Source: Selenomonadaceae bacterium (GTDB lineage Bacteria > Bacillota > Negativicutes > Selenomonadales > Selenomonadaceae). From it: a stretch of DNA of 46,006 nucleotides. Shown here piece by piece: positions 25,020 through 33,276 of the stretch. How positions within the stretch are numbered: position 1 is the stretch's first letter; each line of letters opens with the position of its first letter. The position numbers and the translations under genes were made by a program. The stretch spans positions 1 to 46,006 of the forward strand of contig JAILRS010000035.1 in NCBI GenBank assembly GCA_024698045.1. The letters run 5' to 3'. The notes under the pieces were generated by a model. That model had not been told where the DNA came from and did no database searches. It saw nothing but the letters and a program-made list of their open reading frames with translations.

Positions 25020-25892
25020 TTAGCTTGCCAAAACTTCGACACCTGTTTCGGTTATCAAAATGGTTTTCTCCCATTGCGCCGATAAACTTCCGTCCGCCGT
25101 GCGCACTGTCCAGCCGTCACTTTCGTCGACCGTTACTCTGCGTTTACCTACGTTAATCATCGGCTCGACGGTAATGACAATACCGGGTACGAGTAACATA
25201 CCGGTTTCGGGACGGCAATCGTGACTGACAAACGGTTCGAGATGAAATTTTTTACCGACACCGTGTCCGCCCAAATCCGTAACGACACTGTAACCGTTTT
25301 CGTGCGCCAATTTCGCGCAAGCCGCGCCGATATCTCCGACGAAGTGCCAAGGTTTGGCGGCAGCGATTCCCACTTCCATAATGTCATGTGTCACGTCGAT
25401 TAATTTCTGCGCTTCGGGCGAAACTTCGCCGACTGTGAACATGCGCGAGGCATCAGCAAAATAGCCGTCCAAATCAGTTGTGATATCTATGTTGAGGATA
25501 TCGCCCGACTTCAAAATTTCTTTACGCGAAGGAATTCCGTGACAGACGACATTGTTAACGGAAATGCAAATGCTTTTCGGGAATCCCTCAAAATTCAGGC
25601 AGCTGGGATGTGCGCCGTGACTTACTATGAATTCATGCGCGACATCATTGAGTGTTAAAGTGTCGACACCTTCCTTGACGAGATTCGCCATCAAATCAAG
25701 TGCGCCTGTGTTTATCGCCGCAGCTCGTTTAATTCCCTCGATATCTGCCGCGTTGTTAATCAAACGTTTCGGCGGACGAACTTGACCCTTTGACGAAATA
25801 AATTTTATCTCGTCGAGTCTTTCGTCAAAATCCGCGTGACACTTCTTGTACTTTTTACCGCTGCCGCACCAACATGAATCATTTCTGTTCAT
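25020..25892 (-). CDS. map: methionine aminopeptidase with N-terminal SEC-C zinc motif
   Basis: The 290-residue protein starts with a SEC-C motif (DSCWCGSGKKYKKCH) that binds zinc and may dock the ribosome. The type I MetAP catalytic core follows: NNVVCHGIPS, DILNIDITTDLDGYFADASRMF with metal-binding Asp residues, GHGVGKKFHLEPFVSH, and VITVEPMINVG. It removes the initiator methionine from new proteins. ATG 25892 is used because the 26-residue extension lacks a family pattern; GGGAG lies about 12 bases upstream. It follows the MetH-activation-domain gene by about 60 bases. Confidence 0.93.
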   Translation of the reverse strand: MNRNDSCWCGSGKKYKKCHADFDERLDEIKFISSKGQVRPPKRLINNAADIEGIKRAAAINTGALDLMANLVKEGVDTLTLNDVAHEFIVSHGAHPSCLNFEGFPKSICISVNNVVCHGIPSRKEILKSGDILNIDITTDLDGYFADASRMFTVGEVSPEAQKLIDVTHDIMEVGIAAAKPWHFVGDIGAACAKLAHENGYSVVTDLGGHGVGKKFHLEPFVSHDCRPETGMLLVPGIVITVEPMINVGKRRVTVDESDGWTVRTADGSLSAQWEKTILITETGVEVLAS

Positions 25893-25951
25893 ATATCTTA
25901 ACATCTCCCTAATCCAAGTTATCATAACACTTCTTACTGCCTCTTGAAACT

Positions 25952-26623
25952 TTAAACCCTCATTGCGCATTGCAGATTGTTACATGCCGCGCAGTTTTTC
26001 GGCGGAAGATCCGAATATTTTTTCGCCGTAATTTTTTCCAAGCCGATAATCGCCGTAACCGATTTGCGCGGCTCCAACATCATCGATGAAGTCAACCGCA
26101 CTCCGATTTGTTCCGCTCCGCAGATTTTAAAAAGTTTTGCCTGTTCCGTCAAATCCCAATTACCGTAGCCCGGACTGAATCGCCAACGCAATTTAAATCC
26201 GTCTTTGCCGAACATTGCCGCGAAATGTTTTTCCATTGCATCCGCTACTTGTTCTACTGCCGCAGTTGCCGCCGCATCTAACAGTACCGACGCAAGATAA
26301 TCGCCGCGCTCGAATTTTTTTGTGACTTCGTTTTCTATATCGCCCCCGACCGTTACCGACATGCATATCACTTTCTCGCAACCGCTTAAATGTTTTTCGA
26401 TAGATTTTCCCACGATTTTAAAGTTTGGCTCACTTTTTACGATATTATTTATGTCATCATACTCATAAATTTCCCAAGCACCGCGTACCCTCAAAAGCAA
26501 CAGAGCTTCGTCACAGGCGTCGCGGATATTTTTTTCTCCGAAATTTTGCGCCTTCCTCAAGCCGGCATATCGGCGCGTCTCCGATTCGTCTATCGCCAAA
26601 ATTTGCGCGTTGTATATCGGCAA
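25952..26623 (-). CDS. vitamin B12-dependent methionine synthase activation-domain protein
   Basis: The 223-residue protein resembles the SAM-binding reactivation domain of MetH: RWRFSPGYGNWDLTEQ contains the RxxxGY motif, followed by GVRLTSSMMLEPRKSV. In Firmicutes and Negativicutes this domain is often encoded alone and helps reactivate cobalamin-dependent methionine synthase. A CAACNNLQC-type cysteine cluster lies at the end. It starts with TTG; AAGGGGAG is 7 bases upstream. The gene ends about 60 bases before map. Confidence 0.85.
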   Translation of the reverse strand: MPIYNAQILAIDESETRRYAGLRKAQNFGEKNIRDACDEALLLLRVRGAWEIYEYDDINNIVKSEPNFKIVGKSIEKHLSGCEKVICMSVTVGGDIENEVTKKFERGDYLASVLLDAAATAAVEQVADAMEKHFAAMFGKDGFKLRWRFSPGYGNWDLTEQAKLFKICGAEQIGVRLTSSMMLEPRKSVTAIIGLEKITAKKYSDLPPKNCAACNNLQCAMRV

Positions 26624-26917
26624 GTTAAATCTCCCCTTTCATTGATATTTTCTCTGAAAATTTTATCGCCACTGTTCCGCCCCGTCAATAACTTTGATTC
26701 GTGCTAAAAAAATCATTATTTTTTCATTAAATTACTCCGAACGTATAGACAAGCGAAAAGTTTTAGATTAGAATAGCATCGAAGGACTTTTCAGTATTAT
26801 TTCATAGTGTCTTATAATCTTTTGTTACTCGTTTTCATTTCGGCGAAAATTTTTATTAACGGAAAGGTGGTGAACGGCGCGACCGCGCTTTGTATCATTC
26901 TAATCGCGCCATTTAAG

Positions 26918-27166
26918 ATGAAAAACAAAATTACGGTCAACAAGTTAAACGAGAAATTGCACTTCTACTTACTGGCAAACGGTAAACGCTATTATCTTTT
27001 TACTCAGGACTTTTCAAAGGGAGTCTATCAATTCTTCAAGAGTGGACGTTCCGAATCGGAATTGCACAAGTATAATCTTTGGCGCAAAAATCCACGCTTA
27101 GACAAGACGATTGAAAAAATACCGATGTATATGCGATATGTATTGAAAGAGGATTCTGCCGCGTGA
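26918..27166 (+). CDS. small basic protein of unknown function
   Basis: The 82-residue protein reads LHFYLLANGKRYYLFTQDFSKGVYQFF, then a KYNLWRKNPRLDKTIEK segment ending in a YMRYVLKE helix. I do not recognise the family by name. ATG 26918 has no good ribosome site. An alternative is GTG 26867 or 26870 in the same frame, next to GGAAAGG at 26861, but spacing is too tight. The segment between (26876-26910) holds a possible GGCGCG/CGCGCC stem. The longer 119-residue frame from 26807 has a hydrophobic N-terminus that does not look like a conserved start. A terminator follows at 27192. Confidence 0.55.
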   Translation: MKNKITVNKLNEKLHFYLLANGKRYYLFTQDFSKGVYQFFKSGRSESELHKYNLWRKNPRLDKTIEKIPMYMRYVLKEDSAA

Positions 27167-27191
27167 TATTAATAATTGAACTAATACCAAA

Positions 27192-27224
27192 TCTCCCGTC
27201 GTAACAGATGGGAGAATTTTTTTT
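27192..27224 (+). terminator. rho-independent terminator
   Basis: TCTCCC pairs with GGGAGA around a 12-base loop, followed by a run of eight or more T. It closes the small basic protein gene. Confidence 0.8.
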
Positions 27225-27236
27225 GCCCGATTGACG

Positions 27237-27245
27237 TGTTATAAT
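27237..27245 (+). promoter_or_regulatory. extended -10 promoter of the RNA methyltransferase gene
   Basis: TGTTATAAT gives perfect TATAAT at 27240-27245 with the TGn extension. A nearby TTGACG is only three bases from it and cannot be its -35. Confidence 0.5.
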
Positions 27246-27308
27246 GGTTACGAATTTTGTAACGGCAGAAAATTTTTTTGCGTTGAAATCTGAAGGGTGG
27301 AAATACTT

Positions 27309-28670
27309 TTGACTGATAAAGTGAAGCAAATAAAAATACAAGGGTTAGGCTCTTCGGGCGAAGGTGTCGGCAAACTTGACGGGCTGGCGGTTTTCGTTGA
27401 GGGTGCATTACCGGGCGAAGATGTTTCAATCGAACTTGAGACCGTCAAAAAAAATTATGCGGTCGGCAGACTCGTTGAGATCGTTAAACCTTCCGAAGAA
27501 CGCGCGCAACCTTTTTGCTCATTGTATAATCAATGCGGAGGCTGTCAACTTCAACACATGAATTATTCTGCGCAGTTGAAGTATAAACGTCAACAAGTAA
27601 TCGACGCGCTGGAACGAATCGGCAAACTGAAAAATATAACCGTACTTGAAACTTTGGGCATGGAAAATCCTTTGCGTTATCGTAATAAGATGCAATTCCC
27701 CGTCGGGCGCGGCAAGGACGGTTTGATTATCGGTTGCTATGAGCGCGGCAGTCATCACATTATCGATACATGCGGCTGTCAAATTCAAAACGAAGGTAAT
27801 GATAAAATTCTTAACGCCGTGAAAAAAATCGCCGCCAAATTTAATCTGCAACCTTACGACGAAGACAAGCACAAGGGTTTTTTACGTCACGTGATGGGAC
27901 GCGTCGGAGTCAACGGCGAAATGATGATTGTATTGGTTACCGCGACGAAAAATTTTCCGAATCAAAAGAGTTTCGTCCGTGCTCTTGTAAATGAATTACC
28001 CGAAGTCACAAGCATTCAGCAAAATATCCAAACCTTCCGAAACAATGTTATTCTTGGGCGCGAAACGATTGTCCTTTACGGTAAGCCAACCATTCATGAT
28101 GAAATCGGCGGACTCAACTTTAACATTTCGGCGCGTTCGTTTTTTCAAGTCAATACTGCGCAGGCGGAAGTACTTTATCGTAAGGCTTTGGAGTTCGCTG
28201 ATTTGCAACGTCATGAAACCGTAATTGATGCATACTGCGGTACTGGTACAATCTCGTTATTTTTGGCGAAGAAGGCGCGTAAAGTTATCGGCATTGAGGT
28301 TGTATCTTCGGCGATTGCCGACGCGAAAAAAAATGCTCGCGAAAACAATATCCGCAATGCCGAATTTATAGTAGGTGATGCCGTGAAAATTTTGCCGCGA
28401 CTCGCCGAAACCGGTATTGATGCCGATGTTATAGTAACGGATCCGCCGCGCGCAGGTTGCGACCGAAAAGTATTGGAGATTTTCGCAACAATATCGCCCG
28501 AAAAAATTATTTATGTGTCGTGTAATCCTGCCACGCTTGCAAGAGATTTGGCGGTACTTACCGAATTTAATTATCGCGTCGAAAAAGTTCAACCCGTCGA
28601 TATGTTTCCTTTCACGTCACATGTCGAGACCGTTGTATCTCTGCGCAAAAATATTTCAACGAAAAATTAA
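27309..28670 (+). CDS. 23S rRNA (uracil-5-)-methyltransferase family (RlmD/RumA/RlmCD type)
   Basis: The 453-residue protein has an N-terminal TRAM domain, an iron-sulfur cluster motif with Cys70, Cys76 and Cys79 (CSLYNQCGGC), and a SAM-dependent catalytic domain. The latter shows DAYCGTGTISLFLA, VTDPPRAGCDRK (motif IV), and VSCNPATLARDL with the catalytic cysteine. It methylates uridine C5 in rRNA; which site (U747, U1939 or both) cannot be read from the sequence. TTG 27309 is preferred because GAAGGGTGG lies at 27292-27300 and the family starts near MTDKVKQ. Confidence 0.9.
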   Translation: MTDKVKQIKIQGLGSSGEGVGKLDGLAVFVEGALPGEDVSIELETVKKNYAVGRLVEIVKPSEERAQPFCSLYNQCGGCQLQHMNYSAQLKYKRQQVIDALERIGKLKNITVLETLGMENPLRYRNKMQFPVGRGKDGLIIGCYERGSHHIIDTCGCQIQNEGNDKILNAVKKIAAKFNLQPYDEDKHKGFLRHVMGRVGVNGEMMIVLVTATKNFPNQKSFVRALVNELPEVTSIQQNIQTFRNNVILGRETIVLYGKPTIHDEIGGLNFNISARSFFQVNTAQAEVLYRKALEFADLQRHETVIDAYCGTGTISLFLAKKARKVIGIEVVSSAIADAKKNARENNIRNAEFIVGDAVKILPRLAETGIDADVIVTDPPRAGCDRKVLEIFATISPEKIIYVSCNPATLARDLAVLTEFNYRVEKVQPVDMFPFTSHVETVVSLRKNISTKN

Positions 28671-28687
28671 AGGGAGCTGTAAATTAT

Positions 28688-29299
28688 ATGTCAAAGGGAT
28701 TTATTTATATCATGACCAACCCCGCTTTGAAAGATATGGTAAAAATCGGTTATTCGATAGATGTAGAGGCACGGCGAAAACAATTATCTACAACCGCGCT
28801 GCCGTATGAATATGAAGTTTATGCAACATACGAAACGTCGGGAAATTTGGAAGACAAAAAATTACATAAGATGATTGACAATCTAAATCCCGACTTGCGA
28901 GTATCTTCCAACCGCGAATTTTTTATCATGACTCCTCGGGAAGCATATGATTTACTTGAGGCGATTGCGATAATCAGCGGCACGCAAGACAAACTTAAAC
29001 TGAGTAACAATGATTTTACAGTAGCGTCATCAGAAAATCATATCAAGAGACCACCGATTAATTTTGAAAAATGCGGTATTCCGATTGGTGCGGAACTGAT
29101 TTTTACCGAAGACCCGAATGTTAAAGTTACCGTCATCACCGAAAAAAAAGTTCAATGGAACGATGAAATAACATCATTATCCGCGGTAGCCGCTACCATC
29201 AAAGGAGCTAAATCGATTGCCGGTACAGCCTATTTCACATACAACGGACGACTTGTCAAAGATATTGCCAACGAAACGCAGTGGAAAGATTTTGATTGA
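28688..29299 (+). CDS. GIY-YIG/T5orf172-type nuclease-like protein
   Basis: The 203-residue protein starts with FIYIMTNPALKDMVKIGYSID (a GIY-YIG variant), then LEDKKLHKMIDNLNP (His60), and SNREFFIMT at about 74-82, the usual conserved end of the T5orf172/MUG113 domain. The C-terminal ~70 residues (GIPIGAELIF, TSLSAVAATIKG, YFTYNGRLV) resemble the small DNA-associated modules often linked to restriction enzymes (RAMA or DUF4357-like). It may cleave or bind DNA. It begins 17 bases after the RNA methyltransferase gene with GGGAGCTG upstream, probably in that transcript. This is the second such domain in the window, after the helicase fusion. Confidence 0.72.
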   Translation: MSKGFIYIMTNPALKDMVKIGYSIDVEARRKQLSTTALPYEYEVYATYETSGNLEDKKLHKMIDNLNPDLRVSSNREFFIMTPREAYDLLEAIAIISGTQDKLKLSNNDFTVASSENHIKRPPINFEKCGIPIGAELIFTEDPNVKVTVITEKKVQWNDEITSLSAVAATIKGAKSIAGTAYFTYNGRLVKDIANETQWKDFD

Positions 29300-29305
29300 C
29301 GGGAG

Positions 29306-29743
29306 ATGATTATTACGGAACAGGTTTACAATTTGGCGCGATTCACGGAAGCCCATAAGGAAAGTTTTCAAATTGCCTTGAGCGAAATAAAAAACGGGCG
29401 TAAAGAATCACATTGGATGTGGTACATTTTTCCGCAGATAAAAGAGCTCGGGCATAGCAGAACGGCAATTTATTACGGCATAAAGGATTTGAACGAAGCC
29501 AAGGCATTTTTGCAAGATGAATATTTAGGCGGTAACTTAATCGAAATATCCGACGCGCTTTTGAATTTGGAAGATGATAACCCGGTAAAAATTTTCGGCG
29601 ATATAGATTCCAAAAAATTAAAATCCTGCATGACTTTGTTCGCCGCAATCAGCGAAGATGATTCCGTCTTCCGCAAGGTTTTGGAAAAATTTTATAACGG
29701 CGATGTAGATGTTGTGACGCTTAAAACATTAAACTTGATTTGA
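29306..29743 (+). CDS. DUF1810 family protein
   Basis: The 145-residue protein has the DUF1810 pattern: LARFTEAHKESFQIALSEIKNG, HWMWYIFPQIKELGHS at about residues 36-51, then a YYGIKDLNEAKAFL helix and LMTLF-like segments near the end. The family is poorly characterised. The start is unclear: GGGAG is directly before ATG 29306 with no spacing; an ATT codon at 29312 would be better spaced. It lies 6 bases after the GIY-YIG-like gene and is followed by a terminator. Confidence 0.8.
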   Translation: MIITEQVYNLARFTEAHKESFQIALSEIKNGRKESHWMWYIFPQIKELGHSRTAIYYGIKDLNEAKAFLQDEYLGGNLIEISDALLNLEDDNPVKIFGDIDSKKLKSCMTLFAAISEDDSVFRKVLEKFYNGDVDVVTLKTLNLI

Positions 29744-29765
29744 TTGTCTGACACCGCATCAAATT

Positions 29766-29797
29766 AAAAATCCCTCCTTAGGCAGAGGGATTTTTTT
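29766..29797. terminator. terminator between DUF1810 and lipoprotein genes
   Basis: AAATCCCTC and GAGGGATTT form a nine-base stem with a short loop, followed by a T-run. It is symmetrical enough to serve both converging genes. Confidence 0.85.
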
Positions 29798-29806
29798 GTA
29801 CGGTTA

Positions 29807-30115
29807 TTATTCGTGATATTCTTCGGGGTGTACTTCTTTCGGTTTATCTTTGTGTCTGCGATGTCTTTCTTTCGGCGGATCTACTTCCGCAGGTTTTCGC
29901 ATTTCCTTCGGCGGATTATTGTCTTGCGGTTCGTCGGGCATTACGGTATCGCGGAACTTTGACCAGAAGTCTAAATTGTAATACGGAACTCTGTCCGTTC
30001 TCATCATGCAATAATTCCTGTTGCCGTGGGCGGCCTCCGCACATGAGCAGCCAACGAAAAATATTGCGCTGACTACTGCCGTCGCCAATATTAAATTTTT
30101 CGCTAACCTTTTCAT
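29807..30115 (-). CDS. small putative lipoprotein
   Basis: The 102-residue protein starts MKRLAKNLILATAVVSAIFF followed by VGC, a signal peptide with a lipobox-like FVGC placing the lipid on Cys23. The mature part is rich in Arg, Lys, Pro, Glu and His (ERHRRHKDK, DPPKE). It is probably exported and anchored to a membrane. No known domain is recognised. The upstream gap to the proline-rich gene holds a candidate terminator for that gene. Confidence 0.65.
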   Translation of the reverse strand: MKRLAKNLILATAVVSAIFFVGCSCAEAAHGNRNYCMMRTDRVPYYNLDFWSKFRDTVMPDEPQDNNPPKEMRKPAEVDPPKERHRRHKDKPKEVHPEEYHE

Positions 30116-30249
30116 GTGGATTCATTCCTTGCTAAAAATTATTGTCTTACTGTATGCGAATAACTTCCTTGTCAAGTCGCCTCCATTGTATCCCGTGCCT
30201 TAAACGTTTCGCCGAAAAAATTTTTTCATTCCCCAAAACAAGGAAAAAC

Positions 30250-30276
30250 GGAAAGCAAGCGTAAGGCCGACTTTCC
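30250..30276 (-). terminator. candidate terminator after the proline-rich gene
   Basis: On the minus strand GGAAAG pairs with CTTTCC across a 15-base loop and is followed by GTTTTTCC. The stem is short, so this is tentative. Confidence 0.4.
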
Positions 30277-30328
30277 ATTATTCCGCTGATTTCCTAATGT
30301 TAAAGTCCTCACACCGACTTTTTAGATG

Positions 30329-30793
30329 TCACCTTACGGGCGGCGGAGGCGGTACATCATATCCGCCGTATGCTCCGCGTCTGGGTGGGCCGTAACGTCT
30401 GCCGTTTTTCGGCGGTGGCGGTGGCGGAGGTGGATAATAATATCTGTCGTGCCTGCCGTATCTTCTGCGTCTATCATAATCGTCATCATCAACGGGCGGC
30501 GGTGGTGGCACATCATATCCGCCATATCTGCCGTGTCCCCTACCATGTCTGTCATTATCGACGGGCGGCGGAGGTGGCACATCATATCCGCCATATCTGC
30601 CGCGTCCTCTGTCATATCTGTCATTATCAACGGGCGGAGGTGGCGGCGGCACGTAATACATTTCCTGCGATTCTGTACCGTTTAAACTTGTCGGAGAATT
30701 TAAATCCGCTGCCTGTACTTCATTCATCAGCCCGAAATTTATCGCACCGCATATAGTCAAGGCTGCCAATCCGGCAATAATTTTTCGCAACAT
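30329..30793 (-). CDS. proline-rich exported protein
   Basis: The 154-residue protein has a signal peptide (IIAGLAALTICGAI, cleavage expected after VQAA) and a mature part of repeated YGGYDVPPPPPV units separated by DNDRHGRG- and DDYDRRRR-like stretches. Such Pro/Gly/Arg/Tyr sequences are extended and surface-exposed; the function is unknown. ATG 30793 is preferred over GTG 30799 because AAGGAAGGGAA is ideally spaced from it. Repeated DNA in this gene creates large antisense open frames that should not be annotated. Confidence 0.65.
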   Translation of the reverse strand: MLRKIIAGLAALTICGAINFGLMNEVQAADLNSPTSLNGTESQEMYYVPPPPPPVDNDRYDRGRGRYGGYDVPPPPPVDNDRHGRGHGRYGGYDVPPPPPVDDDDYDRRRRYGRHDRYYYPPPPPPPPKNGRRYGPPRRGAYGGYDVPPPPPVR

Positions 30794-31009
30794 GTTCACT
30801 TCCCTTCCTTAGGGTTATTCACTTGATAAAGTTTGTTTATCTAAGTCTGCGCCCGAAATTTATTACTTTAATGTGAACTTTGTTAGAGTAATTCTACAAA
30901 TATTTTCTACCTTTGTCATTAGTGTATCATTAAAATTTCTGCCACGCCTTACCGCGATTTTACGCGTCATTTCGCCGTCTGTCGGTTAATTTGTCGTGTT
31001 AATTTTTCC

Positions 31010-31855
31010 TTAGATTATCTTTGAAGATTTTAAATCGCCGTGTTCGATTCGCCCGACACCGAGGAATTTACCGCCCGAAATTATCCGCAAAACTTTCGCA
31101 TCGGGCAAATTTACAGTCGTCGGCAATCCGTTCGTAAAGGCGCGGATTCTGTTTTCGTTCAGCTCAAATGACGGCAGATGATTCAAGCAGTTTTCAATCG
31201 GCAAAAGTTTTTCGGCGGTAATATCTTCAAAAACATGCGCAGATTCCAAATTGAAATTGCCGACACGCAGTCTTATGAGTTTTCTTAAAGTTGACGGAAG
31301 CTCGAGTCTTTCGCCCAAATCCTGCGCCAAACTTCGGATATACGTTCCCTTACCGCAATCAACTTCAATCGTCGCCGAATCATTACCCAAGTCAAGCAAC
31401 CTCAACGCAGAAATTTTTATCGTACGCTTCGGCATATCAAACGATAAATTTTTTCGCGCCAAATCGTAAGCCTTTTGTCCGTTGATTTTTATTGCTGAGA
31501 ATTTCGGCGGTGTCTGCTCAATTTCTCCGATAAATTCCGCCGCAACTTTCTCAAACTCTTCACGCGTCGGCATGACAAAGTTTTCGGTTCGGGCAATCAC
31601 TTCGCCTTCCAAATCACCGCTGTCGGTCGCAATACTGAATAAAATTTCCGCACGGTAACTTTTATCGCAATCGGTCAAGTACTCGATAAATTTCGTCGCG
31701 CGCCCAACCGCAATCGGCAAAACTCCGCAAGCTGCCGGATCCAATGTGCCGGCATGCCCGACTTTTTTCGTCGATAAAATTTTCCGCACACGATTAACGG
31801 CATCATGACTCGTTATCCCCGAAGGTTTATTCAGATTAATAAATCCGTCTGTCAT
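31010..31855 (-). CDS. truB: tRNA pseudouridine(55) synthase
   Basis: The 281-residue protein shows GFINLNKPSGITSHDAVNRVR, KVGHAGTLDPAACGVL with the catalytic Asp, and GTYIRSLAQDLGE, all TruB signatures; a short PUA-like C-terminal segment follows. It makes pseudouridine 55 in the tRNA T-loop. ATG 31855 is chosen because it overlaps the nrnA stop as ATGA; the 73-residue upstream extension in the longer frame is not conserved. It ends the rbfA-nrnA-truB operon. Confidence 0.94.
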   Translation of the reverse strand: MTDGFINLNKPSGITSHDAVNRVRKILSTKKVGHAGTLDPAACGVLPIAVGRATKFIEYLTDCDKSYRAEILFSIATDSGDLEGEVIARTENFVMPTREEFEKVAAEFIGEIEQTPPKFSAIKINGQKAYDLARKNLSFDMPKRTIKISALRLLDLGNDSATIEVDCGKGTYIRSLAQDLGERLELPSTLRKLIRLRVGNFNLESAHVFEDITAEKLLPIENCLNHLPSFELNENRIRAFTNGLPTTVNLPDAKVLRIISGGKFLGVGRIEHGDLKSSKII

Positions 31856-32856
31856 TGCGCGAAATCCGTTGTGCGTACTGCCGTCGAAAATTCTTCCTCG
31901 GTAAGTCTGCCGTCCGCCATCATTAATTTCCCGATTGTTTCCGTCAAAAGTTTTTCTGCCTCCGCCAATGACATTAACAATGTACAACCTGCCGCGCGTA
32001 TATGTCCGCCGCCGTTCAATTCCGCCGCTATCTTTGCGACATCCATTCCCTTTGAACGCATACTCACACGACAATAATTCGGCTTGCGTTCGGTCAGCAG
32101 AAATGCAACATCAACCGTATCGATTACGCGAATCTCGTCTATAAAGCCCTCGGTCGACTCAAAATTTTTCATGATGTTATAGTCAAGCATCATACCCACT
32201 ACTTTTCCGCCGAAGAATATTTTCAGCGCGTTTAAAGCGTAGCGCAAACCGATAACTTCCTGCAAAGTTTTTTCCTCGATTTTTTCGGATATGAAGTTCG
32301 GGCGGACACCACACTTGACAAGTTTCGCCGCTATATCCAAAGTTTCGGCGCGCGTGTTTGAAAATTGGAAGAAACCCGTATCTGTCGCCAAACCGGTATA
32401 AATGCAGGTGGCGATATCTGGCGTGATTGTCGCGTTGAGTTCAAGAGCAAGATTGTAAACCAGTTCGCAAGTCGCGGCGGCATTCGGGTCTACGTACAAA
32501 TCACAGCCTTCGCCCGTATTCGTGACGTGATGATCTATATTCAAAATCGGCGCGTCGGTTATTTTTCCGACATTGCCGATTCTGTCAACCGAAGTATCTA
32601 AAACCAAAAGTAAATCCGCGTCGACTTTCTCACCTTCGGCAGGTCGACGAATCTCCTCGAAATGCGGCAGGCAATGCAGATTGTGACGAACGGTATCATC
32701 GATATAAACCTGCGCATCTTTTCCGATTGAACGGAGTATTTGCATGACGGCAAGAGTTGAGCCGATTGCATCACCGTCGGGAATTATGTGCGCCGTCAAA
32801 ATTATTTTCTGCGCCTCCGATATTTTTTTCGCCGCTTCCTTAAGAGTTATTATCAT
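31852..32856 (-). CDS. nrnA: bifunctional oligoribonuclease/PAP phosphatase, DHH family
   Basis: The 334-residue protein has the DHH phosphoesterase motifs HIIPDGDAIGST, LVLDTSVDRIGN, NIDHHVTN, GLATDTGFFQFSNT, and the DHHA1-domain GGGHIRAAGC. NrnA degrades nanoRNA and dephosphorylates pAp; its placement between rbfA and truB is the usual one. ATG 32856 is preferred over ATG 32865 because GAGGAG lies about 10 bases before it and only one base before the other. The start overlaps the rbfA 3' end by 17 bases. Confidence 0.92.
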   Translation of the reverse strand: MIITLKEAAKKISEAQKIILTAHIIPDGDAIGSTLAVMQILRSIGKDAQVYIDDTVRHNLHCLPHFEEIRRPAEGEKVDADLLLVLDTSVDRIGNVGKITDAPILNIDHHVTNTGEGCDLYVDPNAAATCELVYNLALELNATITPDIATCIYTGLATDTGFFQFSNTRAETLDIAAKLVKCGVRPNFISEKIEEKTLQEVIGLRYALNALKIFFGGKVVGMMLDYNIMKNFESTEGFIDEIRVIDTVDVAFLLTERKPNYCRVSMRSKGMDVAKIAAELNGGGHIRAAGCTLLMSLAEAEKLLTETIGKLMMADGRLTEEEFSTAVRTTDFAQ

Positions 32857-33208
32857 GTTTTTCATTCTCCTCAACTTGTAGCAATAATTTCTGAATATGA
32901 TCTCCGTAATCAAGCGAAGTATCGAGCGCAAAAGAAATTTCGGGTGTGAACCGCAGACGAACTCTTTGCCCTATTTCGCGGCGGATAAATCCGAGAGCAC
33001 TGTTAAGACCTTCGAGCGAACTTTTTACTTTGTCTTCGCCGCCCATTATACTCACGTAAATTTTCGCCTCACGCAAATCGCCCGTCATTTCTACATCGGT
33101 TACTGTCACAAAGCCTATCCGAGGATCTTTTAAATCATTGAGTAACATTTTGCTCATCTCTTGCTTGATTAATTCCTGAAGTTTTTCTATCCGAAGTTGT
33201 TTTGCCAT
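32840..33208 (-). CDS. rbfA: 30S ribosome-binding factor RbfA
   Basis: The 122-residue protein shows the KH-like RbfA pattern: RIEKLQELIKQEMSKML, DPRIGFVTVTDVEMTGDLREAKIYVS, and IGQRVRLRFTPEISFALD. It acts late in 16S rRNA maturation. ATG 33208 is chosen over GTG 33217 because GAGGTG is well spaced to it. infB, which usually precedes it, is absent; the upstream gene is a radical SAM enzyme and a promoter lies at 33241-33269. Confidence 0.93.
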   Translation of the reverse strand: MAKQLRIEKLQELIKQEMSKMLLNDLKDPRIGFVTVTDVEMTGDLREAKIYVSIMGGEDKVKSSLEGLNSALGFIRREIGQRVRLRFTPEISFALDTSLDYGDHIQKLLLQVEENEKHDNNS

Positions 33209-33240
33209 TGTTAACACCTCGCCTAAATTTTCTGTGGCAA

Positions 33241-33269
33241 ATTATAATTTGTTTGACATTGTAAATCAA
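33241..33269 (-). promoter_or_regulatory. promoter of rbfA-nrnA-truB
   Basis: On the minus strand TTGATT (33264-33269) and a perfect TATAAT (33241-33246) are separated by 17 bases, 32 bases before the rbfA ATG. It separates the operon from the mqnE-like genes. Confidence 0.65.
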
Positions 33270-33276
33270 TTTCCCG

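Noticed and set aside
27231..27245. TTGACG with TATAAT as a -35/-10 pair
   Set aside because: Only three bases separate them; the TATAAT is instead explained as an extended -10.
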